A DNA stretch of 64,000 nucleotides from JAZDCJ01 sp036311985 (GCF_036311985.1 NZ_JAZDCJ010000017.1); one strand, 5' to 3'. Shown: positions 55,658 to 63,949, numbered from the stretch's first letter. The notes: generated by a model not told the origin, from the letters alone. Made by a program: numbers and translations.

Positions 55658-57006
55658 AAGACGAGTCCGACGACCCACCACAGGCCGAACAGGATCCACG
55701 GCTGCAGGCCGAGCTGCGCGGGCATGCCCGGCATGTAGAGGCTGAACAGCGCGGCGCCGAGGATCACGGCGGCGATGCCGATCGCGATGCCGCCCTGGCC
55801 ACGGCCGCCGATGCGCAGCGGCCGGTCCATGCCCGGTTCGCGCCGGCGCAGGATCAGGAAGGACACGGCCACGAGCGTGTAGGCCAGCACGATGCTCGGC
55901 GCCCCGGAGTCCACGAGCCAGCCGAGCATCTCCGCCCCGAAGAACGGCGCGATGAAGCTCAGCGCGCCGATGAACATCAGGGCGTTGTGCGGCGTGGAGT
56001 ACTTGGGGTGCAGGCGGCCGAACCAGGCCGGGAGCATGCCGGAGCGGGCCAGCGAGAACATCAGCCGCGAGGCGCCGAGCAGCAGCGAGTTCCAGGAGGT
56101 CAGGATGCCCGCGATGCCGCCGGCGATGAGGACCTTGGCCATGATGTCCGAGCCGAACAGCACGCCGAAGGCGTCGGCGGTGGCGATGTCCGCCCCCGCC
56201 AGCTCGCCGGCCGGCATCGCGGAGGACGTGGTCAGGATGACCATGACGTACCAGACCGTCGCGAGCACCACGGAGAGCACCACGAGCCGGCCGATCTGCC
56301 GGGCCGGGATGTTGACCTCCTCGGCGGACTGCGGGATGACGTCGAAGCCGATGAACAGGAACGGGACGACGACGAGCACGGCGAAGAACCCCGCGGTCCC
56401 GCCCGTGAACCACGGCTCCATGTTGGCCGGCTCGCCGCCCGTGAACGCGCCGACCACCATGACGGCGCCGATGGCCAGGAGGAACAGCACCACGAAGTTC
56501 TGCGCGATCCCGGCCTCCTTCACGCCGCGGATGTTGATCCACGTGATCACGACGGCGGCGACGGCGCCGACGAGCGCCCAGGTCAGGTGCACGTGGTCGC
56601 CGGCCACGGTCCACAGGGGGACCTGGCTGAGCCCGGGCACGATGTACTCAACGGTCCGCGGCAGCGCCACGGCCTCGAACGCCACGATCGTGACGTAGCC
56701 GCCGATGATCGCCCACGAGCCGATGAACGACGGCCGCGGGCCCATCGCGCGCATGATGTAGTTGTGCTCGCCGCCGGCCTTGGGCATCGCGGCGCAGAGC
56801 TCGGCGTAGGTGAGCCCCACGACGGCCATGATGACGCCGCCCGTGACCATGGCCAGCACGGCGCCCATCGTGCCGGCGTTGGACAGCCAGTCTCCGGTCA
56901 GCACCACCCAGCCGAATCCGATCATCGCCCCGAAGCCGAGCGCGAGGACGTCGAGGCGCCCCAGCACCTTCTTCAGCGACGGCTCGCCTTCCTTGACGCT
57001 CGTCAT
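55579..57006 (-). CDS. APC-superfamily amino acid/amine permease
   Basis: This 475-residue transporter has twelve hydrophobic helices. The first helix LALGFGAMIGFGWVVLTGDW and the AELCAAMPKAGGEHNYIMRA stretch are typical of the amino acid-polyamine-organocation superfamily. Substrate is not clear; amino acids or amines are usual. A perfect TTGACTC palindrome lies 51 bases upstream. It is divergent from the FAH-family gene. Confidence 0.88.
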   Translation of the reverse strand: MTSVKEGEPSLKKVLGRLDVLALGFGAMIGFGWVVLTGDWLSNAGTMGAVLAMVTGGVIMAVVGLTYAELCAAMPKAGGEHNYIMRAMGPRPSFIGSWAIIGGYVTIVAFEAVALPRTVEYIVPGLSQVPLWTVAGDHVHLTWALVGAVAAVVITWINIRGVKEAGIAQNFVVLFLLAIGAVMVVGAFTGGEPANMEPWFTGGTAGFFAVLVVVPFLFIGFDVIPQSAEEVNIPARQIGRLVVLSVVLATVWYVMVILTTSSAMPAGELAGADIATADAFGVLFGSDIMAKVLIAGGIAGILTSWNSLLLGASRLMFSLARSGMLPAWFGRLHPKYSTPHNALMFIGALSFIAPFFGAEMLGWLVDSGAPSIVLAYTLVAVSFLILRRREPGMDRPLRIGGRGQGGIAIGIAAVILGAALFSLYMPGMPAQLGLQPWILFGLWWVVGLVFYLRVPGGVAAGEDAEERLLAKLRGK

Positions 57007-57056
57007 GCCTGCCTCCTTCTCCGCGGCCGGCCGGGTTCGGCGCGGCCAGCACGTTC

Positions 57057-57073
57057 TTGACTCGATGAGTCAA
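57057..57073. promoter_or_regulatory. Palindrome upstream of the APC permease
   Basis: TTGACTC-GAT-GAGTCAA is a perfect 17-base inverted repeat in the divergent promoter region between the permease and the FAH-family gene. No cognate regulator is adjacent. Confidence 0.5.
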
Positions 57074-57127
57074 CCTAGCAAGGACGCCGGGTGGCCCGCG
57101 GCACATGACGGCGCTGCGGCCGTACTG

Positions 57128-57138
57128 TTCATATTGAA
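57128..57138. promoter_or_regulatory. Palindrome upstream of the FAH-family gene
   Basis: TTCA-TAT-TGAA is a perfect short inverted repeat 25 bases before the start codon, flanked on both sides by CGGCCG. It is a candidate operator. Confidence 0.4.
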
Positions 57139-57163
57139 TCCGGCCGTGTGATGGGATGGGGCC

Positions 57164-58045
57164 ATGAGACTCGCGACGCTCCGCCTGCCCGCCGGCCAGC
57201 CCTCCCCCGAGCCGCCCGCCGAGGCGGGCATTACGCGCGGGACGAGCGCCGCCGTCGTCCTCGGGGACACCGCCGCGCTCCTGCCGGGCTTCGCGGACGT
57301 GGGCGCCTTCCTGGCCGCGGACGACGCCGGACGCCGGGCCGCGCTCGAGGCGGCGGCCGAGCGGGTGCCGCTGGGGGACGCGGCGTTCGCGACGCTGGTC
57401 ACCGCGCCGTCGAAGGTCTTCTGCATCGGGCTGAACTACCGCAACCACATCGCCGAGACGGGCAGCGAGGAGCCGCGCTTCCCGACCGTCTTCACGAAGT
57501 TCGCCGACTCGCTCGCGGGCGCGCACGACGACGTGCGGATCCCGGCGGAGGACCACCGGATCGACTGGGAGGGCGAGCTCGCGATCGTCGTCGGGCGCGC
57601 CGGGCGGCGGATCTCCGAGGCCGACGCCCCCGCGCACATCGCCGGCTTCGCGGTCTCCAACGACGTCTCGATGCGCGGCTGGCAGGGCCGGACGAGCGAG
57701 TGGACACAGGGCAAGTGCTGGGAGGCCTCCACACCCGTCGGCCCGTTCCTGGTGACGCCCGACGAGTTCGATCCCGCCGCGAGGATCACGACGCGCGTGA
57801 ACGGCGAGGTGGTGCAGGAGGACTCCGTCGCGGACCAGGTGTTCGGGCCGGCGCAGCTGGTCTCCTACCTCTCCACGATGGTGACCCTCCGCCCCGGCGA
57901 CCTGATCCTCACCGGCACGCCGGCCGGCGTCGCGCTGGGCCGGCGGAACGAGGCCGGACGGCACCCGTGGCTCGTCGACGGCGACGTGCTGGAGACCGAG
58001 ATCGGGGGCCTCGGCACGCAGCGGAACCGCATCGTCGCGGAGTGA
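57164..58045 (+). CDS. Fumarylacetoacetate hydrolase family protein
   Basis: This 293-residue protein has the FAH fold: VFCIGLNYRNHIAETGSE, then the metal ligands in DWEGELAIVVGR and the GKCWEASTPVGPFLVT segment, ending LTGTPAGVALGR. It probably hydrolyses or decarboxylates a 2-oxo acid ring-cleavage product. The ATG at 57164 is the only good start. The DUF protein gene follows 1 base after its stop. Confidence 0.9.
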   Translation: MRLATLRLPAGQPSPEPPAEAGITRGTSAAVVLGDTAALLPGFADVGAFLAADDAGRRAALEAAAERVPLGDAAFATLVTAPSKVFCIGLNYRNHIAETGSEEPRFPTVFTKFADSLAGAHDDVRIPAEDHRIDWEGELAIVVGRAGRRISEADAPAHIAGFAVSNDVSMRGWQGRTSEWTQGKCWEASTPVGPFLVTPDEFDPAARITTRVNGEVVQEDSVADQVFGPAQLVSYLSTMVTLRPGDLILTGTPAGVALGRRNEAGRHPWLVDGDVLETEIGGLGTQRNRIVAE

Positions 58046-58046
58046 C

Positions 58047-58592
58047 ATGACGACCCGGTCCCACGCCCGCAAGAGCGCCCTGTCCCTGCCCGAGGTCGAG
58101 GAGGGAACGCACTTCGGCCTGCCGTCGTTCGCCGTGCGCGGGCGGAACTTCGCCGTGCTCACCCGGGATGCCCACGTCCAGCTCCACCTGTCCGACGCCG
58201 ATGCCGGCGCCGCGCTGGCCGCCCACCCGGTGGCCGAGCGGCTCATGCGGAACGGGACGCCGATCGGCATCCGCGTGCCCCTCCACGGGATCGGCGGGAA
58301 GGACCTGAACGGGCTCCTCCTTCAGGCGTGGCTGGCCAAGGCGCCGAAACGCCTCGAAGCCGAGCGGTACGGCGGCGGCTCGGAGGCCGGGGGCGATCCA
58401 CGGGGCGGCGACGCGTTGCCGGCGATCGGGCGGCCCGCGACCGCCGCGTTGAGGGCGGAGGGCATCACGACGCTCGACGACGTCGCCGCCCGGAGCGAAC
58501 GCGGGCTCCTGGCCCTCCACGGGGTCGGACCCAAGGCCGTGGCGATCCTCCGCGAGGCCCTGGCCGCACAGGGCCGGGGCTTCAGGGACTGA
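58047..58592 (+). CDS. MmcQ/YjbR-like protein with C-terminal helix-hairpin-helix
   Basis: This 181-residue protein has an N-terminal MmcQ/YjbR-like domain (LSLPEVEEGTHFGLPSFAVR) and a C-terminal helix-hairpin-helix (AARSERGLLALHGVGPKAVA). It may bind DNA. It starts 1 base after the FAH-family stop. Its last 11 bases overlap the convergent methyltransferase. Confidence 0.78.
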   Translation: MTTRSHARKSALSLPEVEEGTHFGLPSFAVRGRNFAVLTRDAHVQLHLSDADAGAALAAHPVAERLMRNGTPIGIRVPLHGIGGKDLNGLLLQAWLAKAPKRLEAERYGGGSEAGGDPRGGDALPAIGRPATAALRAEGITTLDDVAARSERGLLALHGVGPKAVAILREALAAQGRGFRD

Positions 58593-59199
58593 CCGCGGTC
58601 CCGCGGCAGACCGCCCCCTCGAACCGCGGCACCCGGGGCTGGTAGAAGCACTCCACCGCGGTGATCTCGAAGCCGGCGTCTTCCAGGAGCTCCACGGGCC
58701 GGCGCGTCAGATGGCACCCGCCGGCGAGGCGCTTCTGCCACGGCTCGATCCGGTGCTGGAGCCGACGCACCTCGGGGTCCGGGGCCAGCCCGTGCTCGAG
58801 GAAGAGCAGCCTCCCGCCCGGCACCAGGACGCGGCGGAGCTCGGCCAGCGCGAGCGCTGGGTCCTCGATGGTGCACAGCGTCCACGTGCTCAGCGCGGCG
58901 TCGAAGCACGCGTCCGGGTAGGGCAGGGCCTGGCCGTCGGTCCCGCTGCGCCGGACCGGGACGGGCGACGCCGCGAGGCGCGGCCCGGCCAGCTTCCAGG
59001 CGGTCCCGGAGGGCTCGACCGCGTCGACCGCCTCCACGGCGTCCGGGTAGAACGGCATGTTGGATCCGGAGCCGAAACCGATCTCCACGACCCGGCCCGC
59101 CAGGGGAGCGCAGACCTCGGCGCGCAGGGCGTCCAGCTCGTGGTTGCCGCAGCTGGCGTGGAGGAGCCGCGGCAGGACGTGCTTGGCGTAGAGGCCCAC
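58582..59199 (-). CDS. Class I SAM-dependent methyltransferase
   Basis: This 205-residue enzyme has motif I VVEIGFGSGSN (residues about 36-46), the acidic residue in VEAVDAVEPS and the post-I motif LSTWTLCTIEDPALAL. The acceptor is unknown; similar proteins resemble thiol or menaquinone methyltransferases. I chose GTG at 59199, with AGGAGG 4 bases upstream; an in-frame ATG at 59247 is possible. Confidence 0.82.
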   Translation of the reverse strand: MGLYAKHVLPRLLHASCGNHELDALRAEVCAPLAGRVVEIGFGSGSNMPFYPDAVEAVDAVEPSGTAWKLAGPRLAASPVPVRRSGTDGQALPYPDACFDAALSTWTLCTIEDPALALAELRRVLVPGGRLLFLEHGLAPDPEVRRLQHRIEPWQKRLAGGCHLTRRPVELLEDAGFEITAVECFYQPRVPRFEGAVCRGTAVSP

Positions 59200-59308
59200 G
59201 CGTCCTCCTTCCACCGCTGGCCGCTGCTCGTTGCCGCCAGTCTCCACCGCCCGCCCGCACGGCGCAACGGGCCTGCCAGGGCGCGGTCGGTTCGCCTACG
59301 CTGGGCCC

Positions 59309-59773
59309 ATGGACTTCACGACGTGCGACCTCTTCGACGCCGACGAATCGCTGCAATCCGTCTCCCTCCCGCTGCTGAACCTGGGCGGCCTGCCCCGCTT
59401 CACGGGGCCTGTGCGGACGGTCCGCTGCCACCGGGACAACGGGCTGGTGAAGTCCATCCTCAACTCCCTCGGCGACGGCGCCGTCCTCGTGGTCGACGGC
59501 GGCGGCTCGCTCGAGTCGGCGCTCATGGGGGACATGATCGCCGAGGCCGCGGTGGCCAACGGATGGGCCGGCGTCGTCATCCACGGGGCGATCCGGGACC
59601 GCGTGGCCGTGGCCGGTCTCCAGCTGGGCGTGAAGGCCCTCGGCTCCAACCCGCGCAAGTCGGCGAAGGACTCGGTCGGCGAGGTGGACGTCGAGGTCGA
59701 GTTCGGCGGCGTCGTCTTCCGGCCGGGAGCCCGGCTGTGGAGCGACGAGGACGGCATCCTGGTCGAGCCCTGA
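59309..59773 (+). CDS. rraA: RraA family protein
   Basis: This 154-residue protein closely follows RraA: TCDLFDADESLQSVSLPL, LVVDGGGSLESALMGDMIAE, GVVIHGAIRDRVAVAGLQLG and SNPRKSAKDSVGEVDVEVEF. RraA binds and inhibits RNase E in gamma-proteobacteria; in actinobacteria many members act as oxaloacetate or aldol lyases. The ATG at 59309 gives full length. Confidence 0.88.
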   Translation: MDFTTCDLFDADESLQSVSLPLLNLGGLPRFTGPVRTVRCHRDNGLVKSILNSLGDGAVLVVDGGGSLESALMGDMIAEAAVANGWAGVVIHGAIRDRVAVAGLQLGVKALGSNPRKSAKDSVGEVDVEVEFGGVVFRPGARLWSDEDGILVEP

Positions 59774-59790
59774 CCCGCCCGCCGGCCCCA

Positions 59791-59859
59791 CCTCTCCACG
59801 CCCGCCCGCCTCTCCACGCCCACCCGCCTCTCCACGCCCGCCCGCCTCTCCACGCACCT
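59791..59859. repeat. 18-bp tandem repeat
   Basis: CCTCTCCACGCCCGCCCG is repeated nearly four times in tandem with one internal substitution and a truncated last copy. It lies 18 bases after the RraA stop and is not part of an open gene. Confidence 0.8.
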
Positions 59860-59887
59860 ACCCCCCGACGCCCGTCCAAACCCACCC

Positions 59888-59985
59888 CGGCCCAGTTCAC
59901 GTCTACTGGGCGAGACAACCTTGGGGTGGCCAGACCACGCCGCACACCCCACGCCCTCGCCGAGACGACGTGAAGTCGACTCGCC
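59888..59985. repeat. TTCACG repeat (family 3), left flank of DUF559 gene
   Basis: CCCAGTTCACGTCTACTGGG with flanking GCGAGAC, and a second, inverted site in GACGTGAAGTCGACTCGCC, match parts of the 128-bp repeat at 39.9 kb. It lies 85-180 bases upstream of the second DUF559 gene. Confidence 0.6.
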
Positions 59986-60070
59986 CGCCACTGCCGGCCA
60001 GACGATGTCGTTATCCACAACCAGCGCATGCGGGCCGGAGGACGGGTGGACTGCGGGGCAGCATCGTCGC

Positions 60071-61048
60071 ATGCACACTCTCCTAGAATCCACGACGTAC
60101 TATCCGAAGCGGCTGGCGAAGGCGGTCGACGAGCTCACGACGTCGACCGAGCTTGCCTCCCGCGGCCTCCTGGCCCACGACGTGCGGCTCGCCCGCGAAT
60201 CGGGCCAACTGATCCGCATCCGGCGCGGGGTCTACGTATCGGCCGACGCCTACGCGCCCCTTCGGCCCTGGGACCGGTCCGTGGTATCCATCCACGCGCA
60301 CGCGCTGACCGCCGCGGCGCCGCCCATCTACTGCTTCACGTCGGCAGCGCGTATCTGGCAGCTTGACCTCTACCGTGTCGACTCCGCGATCCACGTGGCA
60401 CGGCCCAGACGGCGCGGACGAGACCAGGGAACTCCCGTCACGGTGAACCACAGCCTGCGCTATCCGGATCGGCGGCTGGCCACCGTCAACGGGTTGCGGA
60501 CCACGGATCTCCTCCAGACGGCGGCCGATTGTGCCCGCGTGCTGCCGATGTCTGCCGCCGTCGTCCTGCTCGACTCGGTCCTGCGCCGGGGCGTTTCCCG
60601 ACAACAGCTGCGTGACCTCCTCGAGAAGTCGCCCAAGGCGCGCGGCGTCCGTCGGGCCGCGTTCGCCGTCGACTTCGCGGACCGGCGCTCCGAGTCGCCC
60701 GCCGAGTCGAGGCTCCGCCTCCTGATGCATGAGTTCGGGCTTCCTGCTCCGGTGCTTCAGCGCGAGTACCTGATCAACGGCAGCGTCTACCGGCCCGACT
60801 TCGCGTGGCCCGAGTTCGGCCTGGTCGTCGAGGTCCACGGCGACGGCAAGTATGCGCTCGACGGGAGCGTCGAGTCCAAGGTGCTCGCCGAAAGGAAGCG
60901 GGAGGCCGCCCTCATGGAGGCCGGACTCAAGCCGCTGAACCTGTGGTGGAAGGATCTGGACGACCCCAGGCTCAAGGACCGCCTCGTCGCCCATCTGCAG
61001 CCGGCGATCCGTGCGGCCGGCCGCACGGCGGGCCTTGCTGCCAGCTAG
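60071..61048 (+). CDS. DUF559-type endonuclease-fold protein with AbiEi-like N-terminus (paralogue)
   Basis: This 325-residue protein has the same plan as the protein at 8373: an AbiEi-like N-terminus (STELASRGLLAHDVRLARES ... IRRGVYVSADAYAPL), a middle region and a C-terminal DUF559 domain with SPAESRLRLLMHEFGLP, DFAWPEFGLVVEVHGDG and WWKDLDDP. The E and DxE/VEVHGD residues resemble a PD-(D/E)XK nuclease site. The ATG at 60071 is favoured by the family N-terminus. Family 3 repeats flank it on both sides, and its base composition is slightly less G+C-rich than its neighbours, so it may be mobile. Confidence 0.78.
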   Translation: MHTLLESTTYYPKRLAKAVDELTTSTELASRGLLAHDVRLARESGQLIRIRRGVYVSADAYAPLRPWDRSVVSIHAHALTAAAPPIYCFTSAARIWQLDLYRVDSAIHVARPRRRGRDQGTPVTVNHSLRYPDRRLATVNGLRTTDLLQTAADCARVLPMSAAVVLLDSVLRRGVSRQQLRDLLEKSPKARGVRRAAFAVDFADRRSESPAESRLRLLMHEFGLPAPVLQREYLINGSVYRPDFAWPEFGLVVEVHGDGKYALDGSVESKVLAERKREAALMEAGLKPLNLWWKDLDDPRLKDRLVAHLQPAIRAAGRTAGLAAS

Positions 61049-61078
61049 CTGTCGTTGTGCGGTCAGGCGGCCCGCCCT

Positions 61079-61232
61079 CGTCCGCCCAGTTCACGAAGCG
61101 TCGGCGACTTCACGGGGTCTACGCCATGCGGTCGCCAGCAAACCGCGGTCTCGCCCAGATGACGTGAACTGGGCAAATCGCGGGGGCCCGATCAACGTGG
61201 TGCCGCCCAGATGACGTGAAGTGGGTGAGAAT
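61079..61232. repeat. TTCACG repeat (family 3), right flank of DUF559 gene
   Basis: Four TTCACG-type sites lie here. The 32 bases at 61143-61174 are an exact inverted copy of 39912-39943, including GATGACGTGAACTGGGC. A shorter inverted copy follows at about 61205-61224. No gene is present in this gap. Confidence 0.7.
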
Positions 61233-61282
61233 GCGCGGGGCCGCGCGGCAGGTCCGGCGGGCCGTGAGTCGGCGGTCGCGGG

Positions 61283-62128
61283 TCAGGCGTTCCAGAGCCC
61301 GTAGGAGTCGGCCAGGTCGGCGATCTTCTGCGCTCGGGCCAGGCGGGGCAGGTAGGAGCCGTCGCCGACGGACGCACCCTCGGCATGGGCCACGAGCAGC
61401 TCGTGCGCCCAGGACAGCTCGTCCTCGCTCGGGGAGAGGCCCTTGTTGACGTCGTCGACCTGGTCCACGTTCAGGGCGAGCTTGCCCGTCATGCCCATCG
61501 ACGCCGTGACCCGGCAGGCCTCGTGGACCTCGTCGCGCGCCGCGGTGCCGAGCGCCGGGCCGTCGATGGCGCCGGGCAGCTGGCCGACGCGCGAGGCCAC
61601 CACGAGCTTGCCCCGGGCATACGCGAGCGCCAGCGGGTCGTCGGAGACGCCCGTGTCCTTGCGGAAGTCGTTGGTACCGAACGCGAGGCGGAACGTACCG
61701 GGTGCGGACGCGATGGCGGTGGCGTTCTCGATCCCGATCGCGGATTCGATGAGCGCGAGCACGGGCGTGCCGGCCTGCAGACGCATGGCCGTGTAGGTGA
61801 CCTGTTCCGGTTTCTCGGTCATGGCCAGCATGACGCCGCGCAGGCCCTTGGTCTTGGACAGGGCGGAGAGGTCCTCGGCCCAGAAGTCGGTGTCGATGCC
61901 GTTCACGCGCACCCAGGCCGTCATCCCGCTGTTCAGCGCCTCGACGACGCTCGCCCGCGCTGCGTCCTTCTGGTCGTCGGGGACGGCCGCCTCCATGTCG
62001 AAGATCACGGAGTCCGCCTCGGAGGCCAGCGCCGGGGCGTAGGTCTCGGGCTTGGCGGCGTTCACCAGCAGCCAGGAACGGGAGAGCTTGGCGGGGAGGG
62101 AGGCCGCGCGGCGGTTGCGGAGGGACAT
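61283..62128 (-). CDS. HpcH/HpaI-type CoA ester lyase (CitE-like)
   Basis: This 281-residue TIM-barrel protein belongs to the citrate lyase beta-like group: SVIFDMEAAVPDDQKDAAR has the conserved Asp/Glu, PVLALIESAIGIENA the metal Glu and FRLAFGTNDFRKDTG the second metal site. Members cleave malyl-CoA, citramalyl-CoA or related esters. Substrate is not clear. The ATG at 62128 has GGAGG-like GAGGG directly upstream. Confidence 0.85.
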   Translation of the reverse strand: MSLRNRRAASLPAKLSRSWLLVNAAKPETYAPALASEADSVIFDMEAAVPDDQKDAARASVVEALNSGMTAWVRVNGIDTDFWAEDLSALSKTKGLRGVMLAMTEKPEQVTYTAMRLQAGTPVLALIESAIGIENATAIASAPGTFRLAFGTNDFRKDTGVSDDPLALAYARGKLVVASRVGQLPGAIDGPALGTAARDEVHEACRVTASMGMTGKLALNVDQVDDVNKGLSPSEDELSWAHELLVAHAEGASVGDGSYLPRLARAQKIADLADSYGLWNA

Positions 62129-62265
62129 GCGTCCAGCCTACTCACCTGCGCGCGCGGCGTTCCACTGCTTGACGCGCCTTCCCCGCCGGACGACGGCGAT
62201 GCCCGGCCCTGTGGCATGGCCCACCTTGGGCGCTGCTCACCGCGCGGGGCCCGTCGTTTACCGCA

Positions 62266-62290
62266 TGACGACGCCGGACCCCGGGATCCG
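62266..62290. repeat. ACGACGCCGG element (family 1) upstream of the permease gene
   Basis: TGACGACGCCGG, then ACCCCGGGATCCG, lies 116 bases upstream of the permease start, in a gap with no gene. GGATCC and CCCGGG recur in other copies. Confidence 0.45.
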
Positions 62291-62405
62291 CCACACGGTC
62301 CCACTGGCTGCGGGGCGTACCCTCGAACGGTTTGCTGTGTTGTCCGGATCACGTCCGGATGCGCGCGCCCCCGACCGAGTTCCACCCGAGTTCCAAGGAA
62401 GTTCC

Positions 62406-63878
62406 ATGACCCATACCGACACCACGGACGCGCGTCCGGCCGGCGGAGGACCCCAGGACGAGGCCCCGCACCTGCAGCGCGCGCTCTCCAACCGCCACAT
62501 CCAGCTCATCGCGATCGGCGGGGCGATCGGCACGGGGCTGTTCATGGGCTCCGGCAAGACGATCTCCGTCGCAGGCCCGTCCGTGATCTTCGTGTACATG
62601 ATCATCGGCTTCATGCTGTTCTTCGTCATGCGCGCCATGGGCGAGCTGCTCCTGAGCAACACGGAGTACAAGAACTTCGGCGACTTCGCCGGAGACATCC
62701 TGGGCCCCTGGGCAGCCTTCTTCACCGGCTGGACCTACTGGTTCTGCTGGGTGGTCACGGGCATCGCGGACGTCGTCGCGATCGCGCACTACGTGGCGTT
62801 CTGGTGGCCGGACCTGCCGTTGTGGATTCCGGCCCTGGCGTGCATCCTGCTGCTCGTGGCGCTCAACCTCCCCACGGTGCGGGCGTTCGGCGAGACCGAG
62901 TTCTGGTTCGCGCTGATCAAGATCGTCGCGATCCTCGCGCTGATCGTCGTGGGCCTGGCGATGATCATCACGGGCTTCGAGCACGACGGCGCGCGCGCCT
63001 CCTTCTCCAACCTGTGGGCCCACGACGGCATGTTCCCGCACGGCTTCATGGGCTTCGTCGCGGGCTTCCAGATCGCCGTCTTCGCGTTCGTCGGCATCGA
63101 GCTGGTCGGCACGACGGCCGCGGAGACCAAGGACCCGGAGAAGAACCTGCCGCGCGCGGTGAACTCGATCCCGATCCGCATCCTGCTCTTCTACGTGGGC
63201 GCGCTCGTGATCCTCATGGCGGTCCGGCCGTGGACGGGCTTCACCGCGGACGAGTCCCCCTTCGTGGGCATGTTCGCCCTTGCGGGCCTGGTCGGCGCGG
63301 CCGGCGTCGTGAACTTCGTGGTCCTGACGTCGGCGACCTCGAGCGCCAATTCGGGCATCTACTCGACGTCGCGGATGATCTACGGCCTGGCGCTGGAGGG
63401 CGACGCGCCGAAGCGCTTCGGCATCCTCTCGCGCCGCGGCGTGCCCCGGAACGCGCTGTTGTTCTCCTGCATGTTCCTGCTGGCGGGCGTCGTCCTGCTG
63501 TACGCGGAGGGCAGCGTCTCCGAGGCGTTCACGATGGTCACGACGGTCTCCGCGTTGTGCTTTATGTTCGTGTGGACCATCATCCTGGTCAGCTACATCG
63601 TCTACCGCCGCCGCCGCCCGCAGCTGCACGCGGCCAGCAAGTTCAAGATGCCGGGCGGGTCGTTCATGCCGTACGTCGTCATGGGCTTCTTCGTGTTCAT
63701 CCTCTGGGCGCTGACGACCCAGACCGACACGCTGCAGGCGCTGCTCTTCACGCCGCTGTGGTTTGTGGCATTGGGGGCCGGCTATCTGCTGCTGCGCCGC
63801 AATCCGGAGCATGCCCGGATCCGGGCCGCGCACGAGGCCAAGGTGGCGCGGGAGCGCGCGGAGCTCGTGAGCCGCTGA
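62406..63878 (+). CDS. cycA: D-serine/D-alanine/glycine permease (CycA-like)
   Basis: This 490-residue transporter has twelve helices. The first helices (LIAIGGAIGTGLFMGSGKTI) and the run FVMRAMGELLLSNTEYKNFG and FTGWTYWFCWVVTGIADVVA follow E. coli CycA closely, which imports D-serine, D-alanine and glycine. AAGGAAG lies 6 bases before the ATG at 62406. D-serine dehydratase at 25.5 kb would use one of its substrates. Confidence 0.92.
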   Translation: MTHTDTTDARPAGGGPQDEAPHLQRALSNRHIQLIAIGGAIGTGLFMGSGKTISVAGPSVIFVYMIIGFMLFFVMRAMGELLLSNTEYKNFGDFAGDILGPWAAFFTGWTYWFCWVVTGIADVVAIAHYVAFWWPDLPLWIPALACILLLVALNLPTVRAFGETEFWFALIKIVAILALIVVGLAMIITGFEHDGARASFSNLWAHDGMFPHGFMGFVAGFQIAVFAFVGIELVGTTAAETKDPEKNLPRAVNSIPIRILLFYVGALVILMAVRPWTGFTADESPFVGMFALAGLVGAAGVVNFVVLTSATSSANSGIYSTSRMIYGLALEGDAPKRFGILSRRGVPRNALLFSCMFLLAGVVLLYAEGSVSEAFTMVTTVSALCFMFVWTIILVSYIVYRRRRPQLHAASKFKMPGGSFMPYVVMGFFVFILWALTTQTDTLQALLFTPLWFVALGAGYLLLRRNPEHARIRAAHEAKVARERAELVSR

Positions 63879-63895
63879 CGCCGCTTGCCCAGCAG

Positions 63896-63949
63896 TACGA
63901 CGCCGGGGCCGCACCTTCGCTTCAGAAGGTGCGGCCCCGGCGTCGTTCC
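63896..63949. terminator. 22-bp perfect hairpin made of two family 1 elements
   Basis: ACGACGCCGGGGCCGCACCT followed by TC (63898-63919) is perfectly complementary to 63926-63947, with a 6-base loop GCTTCA. GT precedes and TCC follows. It sits 17 bases after the cycA stop, between convergent genes, so it is probably a bidirectional terminator. Both arms carry the ACGACGCCGGGGCC core seen singly elsewhere. Confidence 0.8.

Noticed and set aside
14449..57330. ACGACGCCGG matches at about 14449, 15529, 19543, 29458 and 57321
   Set aside because: They fall in conserved protein stretches reading DDAG or SGVV and have no low-complexity insertion, so they can arise from codon use. I did not list them as elements.
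59774..60070. A longer N-terminus for the second DUF559 protein beginning at 59921
   Set aside because: It would translate the family 3 repeat; the paralogue and family length support the ATG at 60071.
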